A stretch of 39,423 nt of DNA from Fibrobacter sp. Lineage in GTDB: Bacteria; Fibrobacterota; Fibrobacteria; Fibrobacterales; Fibrobacteraceae. Under the pieces are notes generated by a model, which did not search any database, was not told the origin of the DNA, and saw only the letters and a list, made by a program, of their open reading frames with translations. Position 1 is the stretch's first letter, and each line of letters starts with the position of its first letter. Positions 1 to 9,209 of the stretch are shown here, piece by piece. The translations under genes and the position numbers were made by a program. The DNA is taken from NCBI GenBank assembly GCA_024398995.1, contig JAKSIE010000021.1:1-39423 (forward strand). The letters run 5' to 3'.

Positions 1-12
1 AAGATAGAAAAG

Positions 13-40
13 TGATTAGTGATTAGTGGTTAGTGATTAG
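13..40. repeat. Array of four 7-bp repeats (TGRTTAG)
   Basis: Four in-phase heptamers (TGATTAG, TGATTAG, TGGTTAG, TGATTAG) stand at the window edge, beyond the terminator of the epimerase gene. The same heptamer occurs at 8788-8820, 9210-9223 and 11855-11961. Nothing else recognisable lies between this array and the terminator. Whether it is one end of a larger element cannot be seen because the window starts here. Confidence 0.8.
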
Positions 41-62
41 AATTGTAGATAGAGATTCGCAA

Positions 63-90
63 AGAAAAACGACCCTTTTGAGGGACCGTC
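63..90 (-). terminator. Rho-independent terminator of the epimerase gene
   Basis: On the minus strand an imperfect hairpin (ACG..CCCT / AGGG..CGT, loop CAAA) at 69-89 is followed by a run of T. It lies about 40 bases after the epimerase stop codon and ends the wzc-epimerase transcription unit. Confidence 0.65.
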
Positions 91-130
91 AAAAACTCAA
101 GTTCAATTTTTATTTGAGAAATAGGGGAAC

Positions 131-1168
131 TTACTTCAGCGGATTCATGTCGCTCTTGTACCATTCCATAAACTTGGCGATACCGTCGTGAAGGCTCCAG
201 TGGGGCTTGTAGTCGCACTGCTGTTCCAGCTTGGTGGTATCCGCATTGGTTTGGTAAACGTCGCCAGGCTGCATGGGCAAGAAATCCTTCTTAGCAGGTT
301 CACCGTAGGCGTTTTCAATTTCGCTGATAAAGTCCATCAGTTTCACGGGATTGCTGCAGCCGATGTTGAAGATGCGGTAAGGCACACCGTTTTCGCACTT
401 GGCCGCATCCGGTTCGCGGTCCAACACATGGATGGTACCTTCGGCAATATCATCGATGTAGGTAAAGTCGCGGATCATGTCGCCGTTGTTAAACACCTTG
501 ATAGGTTCGCCCTTACTAATTGCCTTGGCAAAAAGCATGGGAGACATATCGGGGCGACCCCAAGGGCCATAAACCGTAAAGAAGCGAAGGCCTGTGACCT
601 TGATTCCATACAACTTAGCATAAGCGTGAGCCATCAGTTCGTTACTCTTCTTGCTTGCGGCATACAAACTAACAGGCGAATCTACCTTGTCGTCTTCGCT
701 GTAGGGCACCTTGCTGTTCAATCCATAAACTGAACTGCTGGAAGCGAACACCAGGTACGGCACCTTGCTATTACGGCAAGCTTCGAGAATATTCAAGAAA
801 CCCACCATGTTGCTCTGCATGTAGGCGTAAGGATTGGTAATGGAGTAGCGGACTCCAGCCTGGGCAGCAAGATTCAAGACCTTGTCAAACTTTTCTGCAG
901 CAAAAAGAGCATCCAGAGATTCCTTGTCAGAAATGTCCATACGGACAAAGCGGCAGTTGCGCCACTTGGAACTTGTAAGCATCTTGCCAAATTCAAAATT
1001 GTCGTCGGGCTGAACAAAGCCGCACTCACGAAGACGTCCATACTTCAATCGCTGATCGTAGTAATCGTTGATGTTATCAAGGCCGACAACATCGTCACCA
1101 CGTTCAGAAAGCATCTGCGTGATTTTAGACCCAATAAATCCCGCTGCACCGGTAACAAGAATCTTCAT
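131..1168 (-). CDS. NAD-dependent epimerase, probable UDP-glucuronate 4-epimerase
   Basis: A 345-residue extended short-chain dehydrogenase/reductase that would interconvert nucleotide sugars in the cytoplasm for surface polysaccharide synthesis. The N-terminus has the NAD-binding Rossmann motif TGAAGFIGS (residues 6-14). It is followed by a GLDNINDYYDQRLKYGRL stretch of the kind found in UDP-glucuronate 4-epimerases (CapI group). The catalytic YxxxK motif is in SLYAASKKSNE, and RFFTVYGPWGRPDM is the usual substrate-binding segment. The length is normal for the family. The gene starts 11 bases after the stop codon of the Wzc-like kinase, so the two are probably one operon. The family is clear; the exact sugar substrate (GlcA/GalA rather than Glc/Gal) is inferred from motif resemblance. 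Confidence 0.85.
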   Translation of the reverse strand: MKILVTGAAGFIGSKITQMLSERGDDVVGLDNINDYYDQRLKYGRLRECGFVQPDDNFEFGKMLTSSKWRNCRFVRMDISDKESLDALFAAEKFDKVLNLAAQAGVRYSITNPYAYMQSNMVGFLNILEACRNSKVPYLVFASSSSVYGLNSKVPYSEDDKVDSPVSLYAASKKSNELMAHAYAKLYGIKVTGLRFFTVYGPWGRPDMSPMLFAKAISKGEPIKVFNNGDMIRDFTYIDDIAEGTIHVLDREPDAAKCENGVPYRIFNIGCSNPVKLMDFISEIENAYGEPAKKDFLPMQPGDVYQTNADTTKLEQQCDYKPHWSLHDGIAKFMEWYKSDMNPLK

Positions 1169-1179
1169 GTAAAACCAGC

Positions 1180-3354
1180 TTACTTCTTCTTGCTGTAATA
1201 GCCCTTACCATAGTAACCACGGCCATAATAGCCGTAACCACCATAGTAACCGTAACCACGGCCTTCATGTTCGCAATGGTTCATCACAAAAGCCTTAGGC
1301 TTGTCGCAGCAGCGTTCAACCTTCAGCATGGCTTCCTTGATTTGGTCCATGGAATGACGGCCATAATGCAGAACGAACAAAGCAAAGTCAACAACAGGGA
1401 AAATAAGTTCAGAGTCCGTGACCAGATTCAGCGGAGGCGTATCCACGATTACCATATCGAACTTGGTTCGAGCTTCATCCAAGAGATTCTTGAATTTTTC
1501 GCCACGAAGAAGTTCACTGGGAGTGACATCGGAGTTGCCTGCACCAAGAACGAACATGTTCTCCGTCAAGGATTCCGCAATAGCAGCATCCAAGGGGCAC
1601 TTGCCCGAAAGGACATCACCCAAGCCAACCTTATGCTTGCTGTAGACTACGCCACGGCGCATGTCTGCATCGATCAGCAAAACCTTCTTATTGTTGTTTG
1701 CATAAAGCGCAGAAAGATTCTTTGCCACAAAGGACTTACCCACGCCAGGAACCATGCCCGTAACCATAAGAACCTTTTCACTAGCAATGGAGAAATCGAT
1801 TGCAGTATACAAGGAACGGAATGCCTCGCTGGCAGGATCCTCTGGAGACTCCTCCACCAAAGGTTTAATGTTCTTACCCTTCTTGCGATGATTCAAAATG
1901 GAGTTGTCGGATTCTGGAATCTTGGCATAGACGCTGATTCCAGTTTCACGTTCAATCTCAAGAGAACCGCGAACACCACGGCGGGTCAACTGAAACAAGT
2001 AAATAAGCAATGCTCCCAGCAAGAAAGCGCCGGCGACGCAACCGCCGAAAATCATCTTCTTGTTAGGCTTGCTGGGGCGGCGTTCAATCTGGGCGTAATC
2101 CACAATACGAACGTTACCCACTTCACCTGCGCGAACCACGCGAAGCTGCTGGATATTGTTAAGCATAGAAGTGTACTGAGCGTTGTTCACAGCAACTTCT
2201 TCCTGCAGGCGGAGAACTTCCTGCTGAGTCAAAGGCATTTTTTCTGCAGAAGATTTCAATTTGGCGAGCTCTGCACGAATACGGCTTTGCTGCTTCACTA
2301 TAGTCTGGACAGAAGGATGCTCTTCCTTGAACAAACGTGTTGCTTCCTGGCGGCGCTGTTCCAGTTCCAGAAGTTCCCTTTCCAAGGAGGAGGACTTTTC
2401 TAGATGTGCACGAGTTTCACCACCCATATCCACAGAGCCAATCTTGTGACGATAGTCTGCCAAGGTCTTTTCAGAGGAATCCAACTTGGCCTTGATGCCC
2501 GGCAACTGCTTTTCAAGGAATTCCAAAGTTTTTTCAGCTTCAGCACTACGCATTTCAACATTTTGGCGCAGATAAATGGTGGCTACAGAATTCAAAATGG
2601 AGGCGGCACGGTCAGGATACTGATGAGTAAAGGACACTCCGATAATACCGGTCTGCTTACCCTTTTCAGCCACATTCATACGACCGAGAAGACTGCGGTA
2701 GGCATCCAGAGGATCCATCTGATGAAGAACAAAAAGCTGGCCCGGTTCTGCGCGCATCTTCTGCACACGGATTTCCAGGGTGTCACCATAATAGTCCGCG
2801 GTGAGAAGTTCTCCCACGGAACCACGAACAATTTCGGAATCTTCCGGTGTAATCACAGCGAATTCAGTTTCGCTGATAGTCTTAGCCATCCACTTTTCAC
2901 GAATCGCAATTTTTGGAATCCGAAGGTTTTCCAAGTCCATGCGACCTTCCTTGTGGGTCAAACGATTTAACGCACCAACAGGAGAAGCGACATAGCACAA
3001 ATGTTCCTTGTCTACCACATAGCTTAAGACCATGCGGCTCTTAAGCAACTCGATTTCTGCTTCAGCAGGGCTTGCTACATCAAGAAGGGCACCCATTTCG
3101 CCCATGGCGCGGCTGGCCTTGTTACCCTTGACATTGACCTGCAGCAAAGCATTACTTGTGAACTGGGGGCGAGCCCAATTAGAAGCTAAAAAACCAACGA
3201 CACATCCGAGGACAATGCAAATTCCGAGGAACAGCTTGTGTTTGCACAAAACACCCAGGACTTCCAGCAGATCAATTTCGTCATCTACCGGGGTTTGCGC
3301 GGAAGGCTGCAACATTGCACTTGCCTGAGAAAGATTCTGATTATTCTGATCCAT
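1180..3354 (-). CDS. Wzc-type polysaccharide co-polymerase / bacterial tyrosine kinase
   Basis: A 724-residue inner-membrane protein that would control capsule or exopolysaccharide chain length and export. It has a Wzz-type N-terminal domain with a first membrane helix near residues 39-58, a long periplasmic coiled-coil region rich in Glu/Lys/Leu, and a second helix near 432-453. A cytoplasmic BY-kinase domain follows, with Walker A GMVPGVGKS, Walker A' LLIDADMRR and Walker B VIVDTPPL. The last 27 residues (698-724) are almost entirely Gly/Tyr and contain ten tyrosines, the expected autophosphorylation cluster. Kinase and Wzz parts are fused, as in proteobacterial Wzc. An extended -10 promoter lies just upstream, and the epimerase gene follows closely. 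Confidence 0.93.
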   Translation of the reverse strand: MDQNNQNLSQASAMLQPSAQTPVDDEIDLLEVLGVLCKHKLFLGICIVLGCVVGFLASNWARPQFTSNALLQVNVKGNKASRAMGEMGALLDVASPAEAEIELLKSRMVLSYVVDKEHLCYVASPVGALNRLTHKEGRMDLENLRIPKIAIREKWMAKTISETEFAVITPEDSEIVRGSVGELLTADYYGDTLEIRVQKMRAEPGQLFVLHQMDPLDAYRSLLGRMNVAEKGKQTGIIGVSFTHQYPDRAASILNSVATIYLRQNVEMRSAEAEKTLEFLEKQLPGIKAKLDSSEKTLADYRHKIGSVDMGGETRAHLEKSSSLERELLELEQRRQEATRLFKEEHPSVQTIVKQQSRIRAELAKLKSSAEKMPLTQQEVLRLQEEVAVNNAQYTSMLNNIQQLRVVRAGEVGNVRIVDYAQIERRPSKPNKKMIFGGCVAGAFLLGALLIYLFQLTRRGVRGSLEIERETGISVYAKIPESDNSILNHRKKGKNIKPLVEESPEDPASEAFRSLYTAIDFSIASEKVLMVTGMVPGVGKSFVAKNLSALYANNNKKVLLIDADMRRGVVYSKHKVGLGDVLSGKCPLDAAIAESLTENMFVLGAGNSDVTPSELLRGEKFKNLLDEARTKFDMVIVDTPPLNLVTDSELIFPVVDFALFVLHYGRHSMDQIKEAMLKVERCCDKPKAFVMNHCEHEGRGYGYYGGYGYYGRGYYGKGYYSKKK

Positions 3355-3383
3355 ACAACTCTAATTTAAAAGTTTCCATGGAT

Positions 3384-3412
3384 ATTATAGCAAATTTGTA
3401 ACAAAGTACGAA
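3384..3412 (-). promoter_or_regulatory. Probable sigma-70 promoter of the wzc-like gene
   Basis: Reading the minus strand, TTTGCTATAAT gives a perfect TATAAT -10 (plus-strand 3384-3389) preceded by TGC, i.e. an extended -10. The -35 at 17 bp (TTCGTA) is poor. It lies about 30 bases before the ATG at 3354. Confidence 0.55.
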
Positions 3413-3432
3413 AGATGTAAAACTGAATAAAC

Positions 3433-3466
3433 AAAAAAACGCCCCGTTTTTCACGGAGCGCTTTTT
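3433..3466. terminator. Terminator after adk, bidirectional in form
   Basis: The hairpin CGCCCCG / CGGAGCG (3440-3446 with 3454-3460, one mismatch) is flanked by an A-run on the left and a T-run on the right, so it can terminate in both directions. On the minus strand it ends the lol-clpC-adk transcription before the wzc promoter. Confidence 0.65.
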
Positions 3467-3495
3467 CTACCCAGAATGGTAAATACTATTTACGA

Positions 3496-3593
3496 TTACT
3501 TGGATTTCTTAGCCTTAGCAGCCGGCTTGTGCTCTACGAGCACAATCCAATCGCCTCGATCATGGGCATGCAAGCATGCCCGCGACCCTCGGC
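3496..3593 (-). repeat. Duplicated adk 3' end plus inserted double-hairpin segment
   Basis: Downstream of the adk stop, a stretch at 3496-3525 (minus) would read PAAKAKKSK-stop. It is a diverged copy of the true adk tail and is out of frame with it. Between the two tails lie about 68 bases with two perfect hairpins: GGGCATGC/GCATGCCC with a 2-nt loop, and TTGTGCTC/GAGCACAA with a 3-nt loop. The outer tail sits only about 30 bases before the terminator. This suggests that it is the ancestral gene end and that the hairpin segment was inserted into the 3' end. Confidence 0.6.
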
Positions 3594-4244
3594 TTACTTG
3601 GACTTCTTTGCTGCAGCCTTCTTAGCGGGAGCCTTCTTAGCCTTGGGAGCGGAAGCCTTGCAGAAGTCAACGTAAGCCTTCAGCACGTCGCAGAACACTT
3701 CGTCCGGAGTGTTGTCGCCAACGATGTGAGAAATGATCTTCTTGTTGTACTTGGAAAGAACCTTGGCGGTGGATTCCTTGTAAACCTTGAGACGGTTCTT
3801 GATGACGTTTTCATCAGCGTCGTCCTTACGGCCTTCGATCTTGGCGCGGTTCAGGAGGCGAGCAACGATGGTAGCTTCGTCCTTGATGTCGAGAACGAAA
3901 ATGTGCTTAACGTCAACGATGGATTCGATGAGCTTAACCTGTTCAACAGTACGAGGAATGCCGTCCAGGAGGAGAGTGTCCTTTTCCGGATTCAGCTTGT
4001 TGGTGTTTACCAAGCCTTCAACGTAGCGGCCGAAGATTTCAACGGTAGCTTCGTTAGGAACCAGGAGGCCCTTGCTAGAGTAGGAAGCGAGGAGCTTGCC
4101 GGATTCGCTGGAAGGAGCGATGCCGCGGAAGATGTCACCAGTGGAAAGGTGCTTGAGAGAAGTGGTAGCAGCGAGCTTAGCGCCCACAGTACCCTTACCG
4201 GAACCCGGTGCACCGAAGATAAGAACGGCAGAAATCTTTGCCAT
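3594..4244 (-). CDS. adk: Adenylate kinase with Lys/Ala-rich C-terminal tail
   Basis: A 216-residue cytoplasmic nucleoside monophosphate kinase (ATP + AMP to 2 ADP). It has the P-loop GAPGSGKGT (residues 11-19), the AMP-site motif STGDIFRG, LLDGIPRTVEQ (the family usually has DGFPRT) and a lid region reading GRKDDADENVIKNRL. The lid lacks the Cys-rich zinc insertion, so this is a short-lid form. The last 20 or so residues (APKAKKAPAKKAAAKKSK) are a histone-H1-like basic extension not needed for catalysis. An AAGGA ribosome site lies 8 bases before the ATG. The gene follows clpC by 47 bases and is probably cotranscribed with it. The 3' end looks rearranged (see the neighbouring repeat entry). 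Confidence 0.93.
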   Translation of the reverse strand: MAKISAVLIFGAPGSGKGTVGAKLAATTSLKHLSTGDIFRGIAPSSESGKLLASYSSKGLLVPNEATVEIFGRYVEGLVNTNKLNPEKDTLLLDGIPRTVEQVKLIESIVDVKHIFVLDIKDEATIVARLLNRAKIEGRKDDADENVIKNRLKVYKESTAKVLSKYNKKIISHIVGDNTPDEVFCDVLKAYVDFCKASAPKAKKAPAKKAAAKKSK

Positions 4245-4291
4245 GATGTAGTCCTTTGGTTTGTTGTTTTGATTTACGAGTTAAAAGATAG

Positions 4292-6841
4292 TTAATCCTG
4301 ATGGTTTTCACCATCGCCTTCAGAAAGTTTTTCGCACTTAAACTTCAACTTGCCATCCACCACGTCGATGGTGATTGTGGAAAAGTCCGAATAAATTCCC
4401 AGAAGCAGGCCTTCCGCAATTTCATCTTCGATCAGCTGCTGGATAGAACGGCGAATGGGACGGGCACCCAGGGCGGAATCGTAATTATGGCCAACAACGA
4501 ATTCCTTGGCTTCCTTGGAAATTTCCAGCAAGATGCCGCGTTCAGACAGGTTCTTCTGCAGGAACATAAGCTGGATATCCACAACAGAGGTCAAGTCGCT
4601 CTTGGTCAGCGGGCGGAATACAATCTGTTCGTCAATACGGTTCAAGAATTCCGGAGAGAACACACGTTTCACTTCTTCGCGGATGGCAGTCTCCATACGT
4701 TCGTAGTCGTCGGTCTCCCCCATCTTGGTAAAGCCCATGCCAGAACTATGGCGAACTTCGCGGGCGCCAGCGTTACTGGTCATGATGATGATGGTGTTCT
4801 TGAAGTTAATCTTGCGACCATAGCTATCCGTAAGGATACCGTCGTCAAGAATCTGCAAAAGCAGGTTGTAAACATCCGGATGTGCCTTTTCGATTTCGTC
4901 CAGGAGCACCACGCAATAGGGGCGCTTGCGCACCTTTTCTGAAAGCTGGCCTCCATTGTCTTCGAAACCAACGTATCCCGGAGGCGCACCGATGAGGCGG
5001 CTAATGCTGTGCTTTTCCATGTATTCGCTCATATCGATACGGATCATGGAGTCTTCGCTACCGAAAAGGCTAAGGCTCAGCACCTTTGCAAGTTCTGTCT
5101 TACCTACGCCGGTGGGACCCAGGAACAGGAAGCTTCCCATGGGGCGCTTGGTATCGCGGATACCTGCGCGGGTACGGCGGATAGCCTTCACCACGGCATC
5201 CACAGCCTGGTCCTGACCGATAACACGTTCCTTGATTTCGTCACCCAGCTTAAGAAGTTTCTGAGCTTCTTCACCAGCCAAGCGGCTTACAGGAATACCC
5301 GTCATCTTACTAATGCAATCGCGAATTTCGTTTTCATCAACCACAGGCATTTCGCTGGAGTCTTCCTTGTTCAAGGCGTCGCGACGTTCTGCAATGCGGT
5401 TGGTCAAATCCTCAATCTTGTCACGGAGGGAGGCCGCAGTTTCATACTGCTGATCTGCAATGGCGTCTTCCTTCTTCTGCATGGCTTCTGCAAGTTCGTC
5501 TTCCATTTCCTTCAGGTCCTGAGGAGTCTTGATGGAATTCAAACGGACGCGGGCGCCAGCCTCATCGAGGACGTCGATGGCCTTGTCCGGAAGGAAACGA
5601 TCGCTGATGTAGCGTTCAGCCAAGGTTACAGAAGCGCGGATTGCCTCCGGAGTGTAACGCACCTTGTGGTGCTGTTCATACTTTGCACGCAAGCCTTCCA
5701 GAATCTGAATAGAATCTTCGGAAGAAGGCGGATTTACGACGATAGTCTGGAAACGACGTTCCAAGGCTGCGTCCTTTTCAATGTACTTGCGGTATTCATC
5801 AATGGTTGTTGCACCAATACACTGCAATTCACCACGGGCCAAAGCCGGCTTAAAGATGTTGGAAGCATCCAGGCTACCTTCGGAACCGCCTGCGCCAACG
5901 ATAGTATGCAATTCATCGATGAAAAGAATCACAGAATTATCTACGCGCTGAAGTTCCATAATAAGGCCCTTCACGCGTTCTTCGAACTGGCCTCGGTACT
6001 TGGTACCTGCCACCATAGCAGCCACATCCAGGCTCACCACGCGCTTGTTGGCCAAAAGTTCCGGGATCTTCTTCTGGGCAATCTTCAAGGCAAGACCTTC
6101 AATGATAGCGGTCTTACCCACGCCCGGCTCACCAATTAAGGCTGGATTATTTTTCTTGCGGCGGCAGAGAATCTGAATCAGACGTTCGATTTCTGCTTCG
6201 CGGCCAATAATCGGGTCAAGCTTGCCCAAGCGGGCCATTGCAGTCAAGTCACGCCCAAAGTGTTCCAGAATTGGAGTCTTGGAACGATTTTCACGGCGGA
6301 CCTGCTGACGGGTTTCACCATTGCCGCGGGGCTGTTCGGATTCAAAGCCGGAGCCTTCTCCAGACATTCCATCTTCGGAAGATTCACGCTTAAGCTGGTT
6401 CAGTACAGCCTGGAAGTTTTCAAAGGTTACACCGAAGGAAGACAGAGTACCAACTGCGGCAGATTCGCTCTGCTGGAGGATAGCAAGCATCAAGTGTTCG
6501 GGACCAATGTACTGATCGCCTTCGTTCTTTGCGATCTTTGCTGCGTTATAAAGTACAGCCTTGCAACGATTGGTAAAGGAAAGCAAAGCACCGTGGGAAT
6601 CGCCCACAGTCATAATGCCGCCATTGGAGGTCAAGGCACGCTGAACGTTCTCACCAAGTTCGTTCAGATTCACATGAAGGGCCTTCAGGGCTTCGGCAGC
6701 AAAACCGGAGTCCTCGCGGACAAGCCCCAGCAACAAGTGCTCAGTGCTGATACTGTCACTACCCAGATTACGGGCAGCCATACGGGCGGCCTGCAAAACC
6801 GCCTTGGCTTTCTTAGAAAAAATTCCATTGATATCAGACAT
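4292..6841 (-). CDS. clpC: ClpC-type AAA+ chaperone/unfoldase
   Basis: An 849-residue class I Clp/Hsp100 ATPase that unfolds proteins, normally for the ClpP protease. The N-terminus (about 1-150) has the twin Clp_N repeat. AAA-1 has Walker [10 protein letters not shown] and the [11 protein letters not shown] segment. The middle region contains a UVR-like motif ([17 protein letters not shown]), which separates ClpC from ClpA and ClpB. AAA-2 has [12 protein letters not shown] and a [11 protein letters not shown]alker B. The C-terminal D2 small domain is complete ([22 protein letters not shown]). An AAGG ribosome site lies 7 bases before the start, and the gene begins 15 bases after the LolD-like gene. 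No clpP or mcsA/mcsB is in the window. Confidence 0.95.
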   Translation of the reverse strand: MSDINGIFSKKAKAVLQAARMAARNLGSDSISTEHLLLGLVREDSGFAAEALKALHVNLNELGENVQRALTSNGGIMTVGDSHGALLSFTNRCKAVLYNAAKIAKNEGDQYIGPEHLMLAILQQSESAAVGTLSSFGVTFENFQAVLNQLKRESSEDGMSGEGSGFESEQPRGNGETRQQVRRENRSKTPILEHFGRDLTAMARLGKLDPIIGREAEIERLIQILCRRKKNNPALIGEPGVGKTAIIEGLALKIAQKKIPELLANKRVVSLDVAAMVAGTKYRGQFEERVKGLIMELQRVDNSVILFIDELHTIVGAGGSEGSLDASNIFKPALARGELQCIGATTIDEYRKYIEKDAALERRFQTIVVNPPSSEDSIQILEGLRAKYEQHHKVRYTPEAIRASVTLAERYISDRFLPDKAIDVLDEAGARVRLNSIKTPQDLKEMEDELAEAMQKKEDAIADQQYETAASLRDKIEDLTNRIAERRDALNKEDSSEMPVVDENEIRDCISKMTGIPVSRLAGEEAQKLLKLGDEIKERVIGQDQAVDAVVKAIRRTRAGIRDTKRPMGSFLFLGPTGVGKTELAKVLSLSLFGSEDSMIRIDMSEYMEKHSISRLIGAPPGYVGFEDNGGQLSEKVRKRPYCVVLLDEIEKAHPDVYNLLLQILDDGILTDSYGRKINFKNTIIIMTSNAGAREVRHSSGMGFTKMGETDDYERMETAIREEVKRVFSPEFLNRIDEQIVFRPLTKSDLTSVVDIQLMFLQKNLSERGILLEISKEAKEFVVGHNYDSALGARPIRRSIQQLIEDEIAEGLLLGIYSDFSTITIDVVDGKLKFKCEKLSEGDGENHQD

Positions 6842-6856
6842 TGTTCAACCTTATTC

Positions 6857-7540
6857 CTATTCAAAGCTCTGTATCAAGCCACCGTGCATCACCACGCGAC
6901 GCTTGGCAAAAGATGCCAATTTTTCGTCATGGGTAACAATAAGGAAAGCCTGATTAAATTTCTGATTCAACTCACCAATCAATTCATTCAACTTTTCGGA
7001 GTTTGCTTCGTCCAAGTTGCCGCTGGGTTCATCAGCCAAGACCAAGTCCGGATTATTCATCAAAGCGCGGGCAATGGCAATACGCTGGCGTTCGCCACCG
7101 GAAAGTTCACGAGGCAAGTGCTTCAAGCGATCCTTGAGTCCCACGGTTTCCAAAAGCATTTCTGCACGTTCGCGGCACTCGTGTTCGGTCTTGCCCATAA
7201 TGCGGCCAGGAACGCAGACATTTTCCAAGGCGGTGAATTCGCTCAGCAGGTGATGGAACTGGAAAACAAATCCCACGTGAGCGCGATGGTACATATCGCG
7301 TTCTTCGCTGCTAAACTTGGAAAGAGCCTTTCCGTTAAAAAGAATCTCGCCAGAAGTGGGAGTATCCAGCATACCCACCAGATTCAAGAAGGTGGACTTG
7401 CCAGAACCAGAAGAACCTGTCAGGGCAACCAGTTCGCCAGCATTCATGGAGAAGTTTACGCCCTTCAGGATTTCAAGCTTTTCGCCAGTCTCACTGAACA
7501 CACGGCGCAGATCGCGGGTTTCAAGCAGAATATTACTCAT
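6857..7540 (-). CDS. lolD: LolD-like ABC transporter ATPase
   Basis: A 227-residue ABC ATPase of the LolD/MacB branch that would power release of lipoproteins (or another lipophilic substrate) from the inner membrane. It has Walker A TGSSGSGKST, signature LSGGERQRIAIARAL, Walker B LVLADEPSGNLD and the H-loop IVTHDE. I chose the ATG at 7540, which has GGGGG about 9 bases upstream and overlaps the preceding permease by 8 bases. The longer frame begins with TTG at 7564. Overlap with a LolC/E-type permease supports a Lol complex. A MacB-like export role is less likely because the permease lacks MacB's fused ATPase. Confidence 0.87.
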   Translation of the reverse strand: MSNILLETRDLRRVFSETGEKLEILKGVNFSMNAGELVALTGSSGSGKSTFLNLVGMLDTPTSGEILFNGKALSKFSSEERDMYHRAHVGFVFQFHHLLSEFTALENVCVPGRIMGKTEHECRERAEMLLETVGLKDRLKHLPRELSGGERQRIAIARALMNNPDLVLADEPSGNLDEANSEKLNELIGELNQKFNQAFLIVTHDEKLASFAKRRVVMHGGLIQSFE

Positions 7541-8780
7541 GTCTGATAGCCCCCACAGGATCAAGACGGCTAGCCTTCCAAGCCGGAAGGAGTGTCGCCA
7601 GAACGCACAAACTAATACCGATTACAAAAATCAAGACCACGTCCATCATGTGTACGGAAATGGGGAAATAGGGAATCACGTAAACGTCGCCAGGCAGCTT
7701 GATGAAATGGTAAGCCTCTTGCAACTTGCAAAGCACAAGACCGACGGTTCCGCCAACAAGGGTTCCACCCACACCGATAAAACTGCCCATAAGCATGAAC
7801 ACGCGCATTACAGCGCCCTTGCTAAAGCCCATACTACGGAGGATACCGATTTCCTTAGTCTTGTCAATGACCACCATGATCAAGGAACTGATGATATTAA
7901 ATGCAGCCACAAGAATAATCAAGCAGATCACCGCAGCCACAATGAACTTTTCGTAATTCATCCACTTGAGCAAAGTGATATTCTTGGTCTTCCAGTCCAT
8001 GGCGTAGTACGGATAGGTAAGCCAGTTTGCCATGCTATCCACAGCGTCACTTGCATCCCAGTGATTGTTCATTCTAAACTGGATGCCTGTTACAGCATCG
8101 CCCATACCAAGCAGTTTCTGCAATTCGGGAATTCCCACATAAGCCAACTGACCATCGTATTCGTAAGTTCCCGTTTCGAAGATACCACTAACGACGCACA
8201 TCATCATCCTAGGGCCACCACCAGCAACCGCTTCATCAGGGCTTTGGAAGGTCTGAAGCACAAGCTTGTCCCCCACCACCACACGAAGACGGTTGGCCAG
8301 GCCAGAACCAAGCATAATGCCAGGACGGATTTTTCCACTCAAATCCTCGAGACTGTCCACAGAGTAACGGCCCCACTTGATGTACTTATGAATGTCCGTA
8401 ACGCCCTTGGAAGATTCCCCATCGATACCATAAATCACGATACCGTCGTTTACCTTCTTGCTGCTGATACCCACCTTGTAGATAATGAATGGAGATGAAT
8501 TAGTTACGCGAGGTTCGTGGGCACGGACTTCCTTGGTCAGGCTATCGTAAGACGTAATGGGATTACCATTGTAAGCCATGATTTCAAAGTGAGCGTCCTT
8601 GCCGATCATCTGGGCAGTAACCTCCTCTTCGAAGCCGTTAACTGCAGCCAGAGCCACCACCAGCGCAAAAACGCCGATGCTTACACCAAGCATACTGAAA
8701 ATGCCAATCAACGAGACAAAGAGACTCTTACGCTGAGCCCCTAGGTATCGCCAGGCAATGAGAAATTCAAGTTTATTCAT
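7533..8780 (-). CDS. LolC/LolE-family ABC transporter permease
   Basis: A 415-residue inner-membrane protein with the LolC/E/MacB layout. A first membrane helix near residues 20-45 is followed by a large periplasmic domain (about 50-265). Three more helices follow (about 270-300, 320-345 and 370-395), ending in the hallmark ATLLPAWKASRLDPVGAIRHE. The cytoplasmic loop DKTKEIGILRSMGFS is the coupling segment that meets the ATPase. It would work with the overlapping LolD-like gene in lipoprotein release. Only one permease gene is present, so the complex may be homodimeric. No ribosome-binding sequence is visible: the DNA directly upstream of the ATG is a 7-bp repeat array ending 7 bases away. 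Confidence 0.88.
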   Translation of the reverse strand: MNKLEFLIAWRYLGAQRKSLFVSLIGIFSMLGVSIGVFALVVALAAVNGFEEEVTAQMIGKDAHFEIMAYNGNPITSYDSLTKEVRAHEPRVTNSSPFIIYKVGISSKKVNDGIVIYGIDGESSKGVTDIHKYIKWGRYSVDSLEDLSGKIRPGIMLGSGLANRLRVVVGDKLVLQTFQSPDEAVAGGGPRMMMCVVSGIFETGTYEYDGQLAYVGIPELQKLLGMGDAVTGIQFRMNNHWDASDAVDSMANWLTYPYYAMDWKTKNITLLKWMNYEKFIVAAVICLIILVAAFNIISSLIMVVIDKTKEIGILRSMGFSKGAVMRVFMLMGSFIGVGGTLVGGTVGLVLCKLQEAYHFIKLPGDVYVIPYFPISVHMMDVVLIFVIGISLCVLATLLPAWKASRLDPVGAIRHE

Positions 8781-8787
8781 GTGGGAG

Positions 8788-8820
8788 TGGTTAGTGATTA
8801 GTGGTTAGTGATTAGTGGTT
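8788..8820. repeat. 7-bp repeat array next to the lolC/E start
   Basis: Heptamers TGGTTAG, TGATTAG, TGGTTAG, TGATTAG and a partial TGGTT are in exact 7-bp phase. The array encodes the end of the four-helix-bundle protein (PLITNH-stop on the minus strand) and stops 7 bases before the lolC/E ATG. Confidence 0.9.
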
Positions 8821-9181
8821 TTGAAGAACAAGACAGCCGCGTCTTTAAGGAGGCTAGCATTTTTCCGATTTCATCTAACATACTAAGCAAATTTTGTGAC
8901 TCCGTATCAGAGCATAGTCCAACACGCTCACATAAGATTACTTGTGTTTCCAATTCAGCTTTTGATCCCATTGCTATGCTTGCAAAATGAGCAAATTCGT
9001 TTTTTGATTTACGGCCTTCACCCTCAGCAATATTACTAGCAATGGAAACAGCAGCCCGTCGCATTTGAGAAACCATACCAAAAAGTTCTTCCTTTGGAAA
9101 AGACTTCGTCACCTGGTAAACAGCAATAGACAAGTCCATCGCTTTTTGCCAAACAACAAGATCCTTGTAACTTTTAGCCAT
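8798..9181 (-). CDS. Four-helix-bundle protein of the 23S rRNA intervening-sequence family
   Basis: A 127-residue protein with the classic pattern of this family (S23/IVP type). It starts YKDLVVWQKAMDLSIAVY, followed by SQMRRAAVSIASNIAEGEG, SKNEFAHFASIAMGSKAEL and ETQVILCERVGL, predicting four amphipathic helices. Such proteins were first found inside 23S rRNA intervening sequences and also occur as scattered single genes. A related fold (Avd) binds reverse transcriptase in diversity-generating systems, but no reverse transcriptase is nearby. Its function is unknown; RNA binding is a plausible inference. The final residues (PLITNH) come from the heptamer array. Inverted heptamers flank the gene on both sides. 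Confidence 0.85.
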   Translation of the reverse strand: MAKSYKDLVVWQKAMDLSIAVYQVTKSFPKEELFGMVSQMRRAAVSIASNIAEGEGRKSKNEFAHFASIAMGSKAELETQVILCERVGLCSDTESQNLLSMLDEIGKMLASLKTRLSCSSKPLITNH

Positions 9182-9209
9182 TGATATTCTCTACTGCGAC
9201 ACTGTTTAC

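Noticed and set aside
8798..9181. The four-helix-bundle gene as an rRNA intervening sequence or a diversity-generating Avd gene
   Set aside because: No 23S rRNA, reverse transcriptase or template/variable repeat is in the window. It is placed between protein-coding genes.
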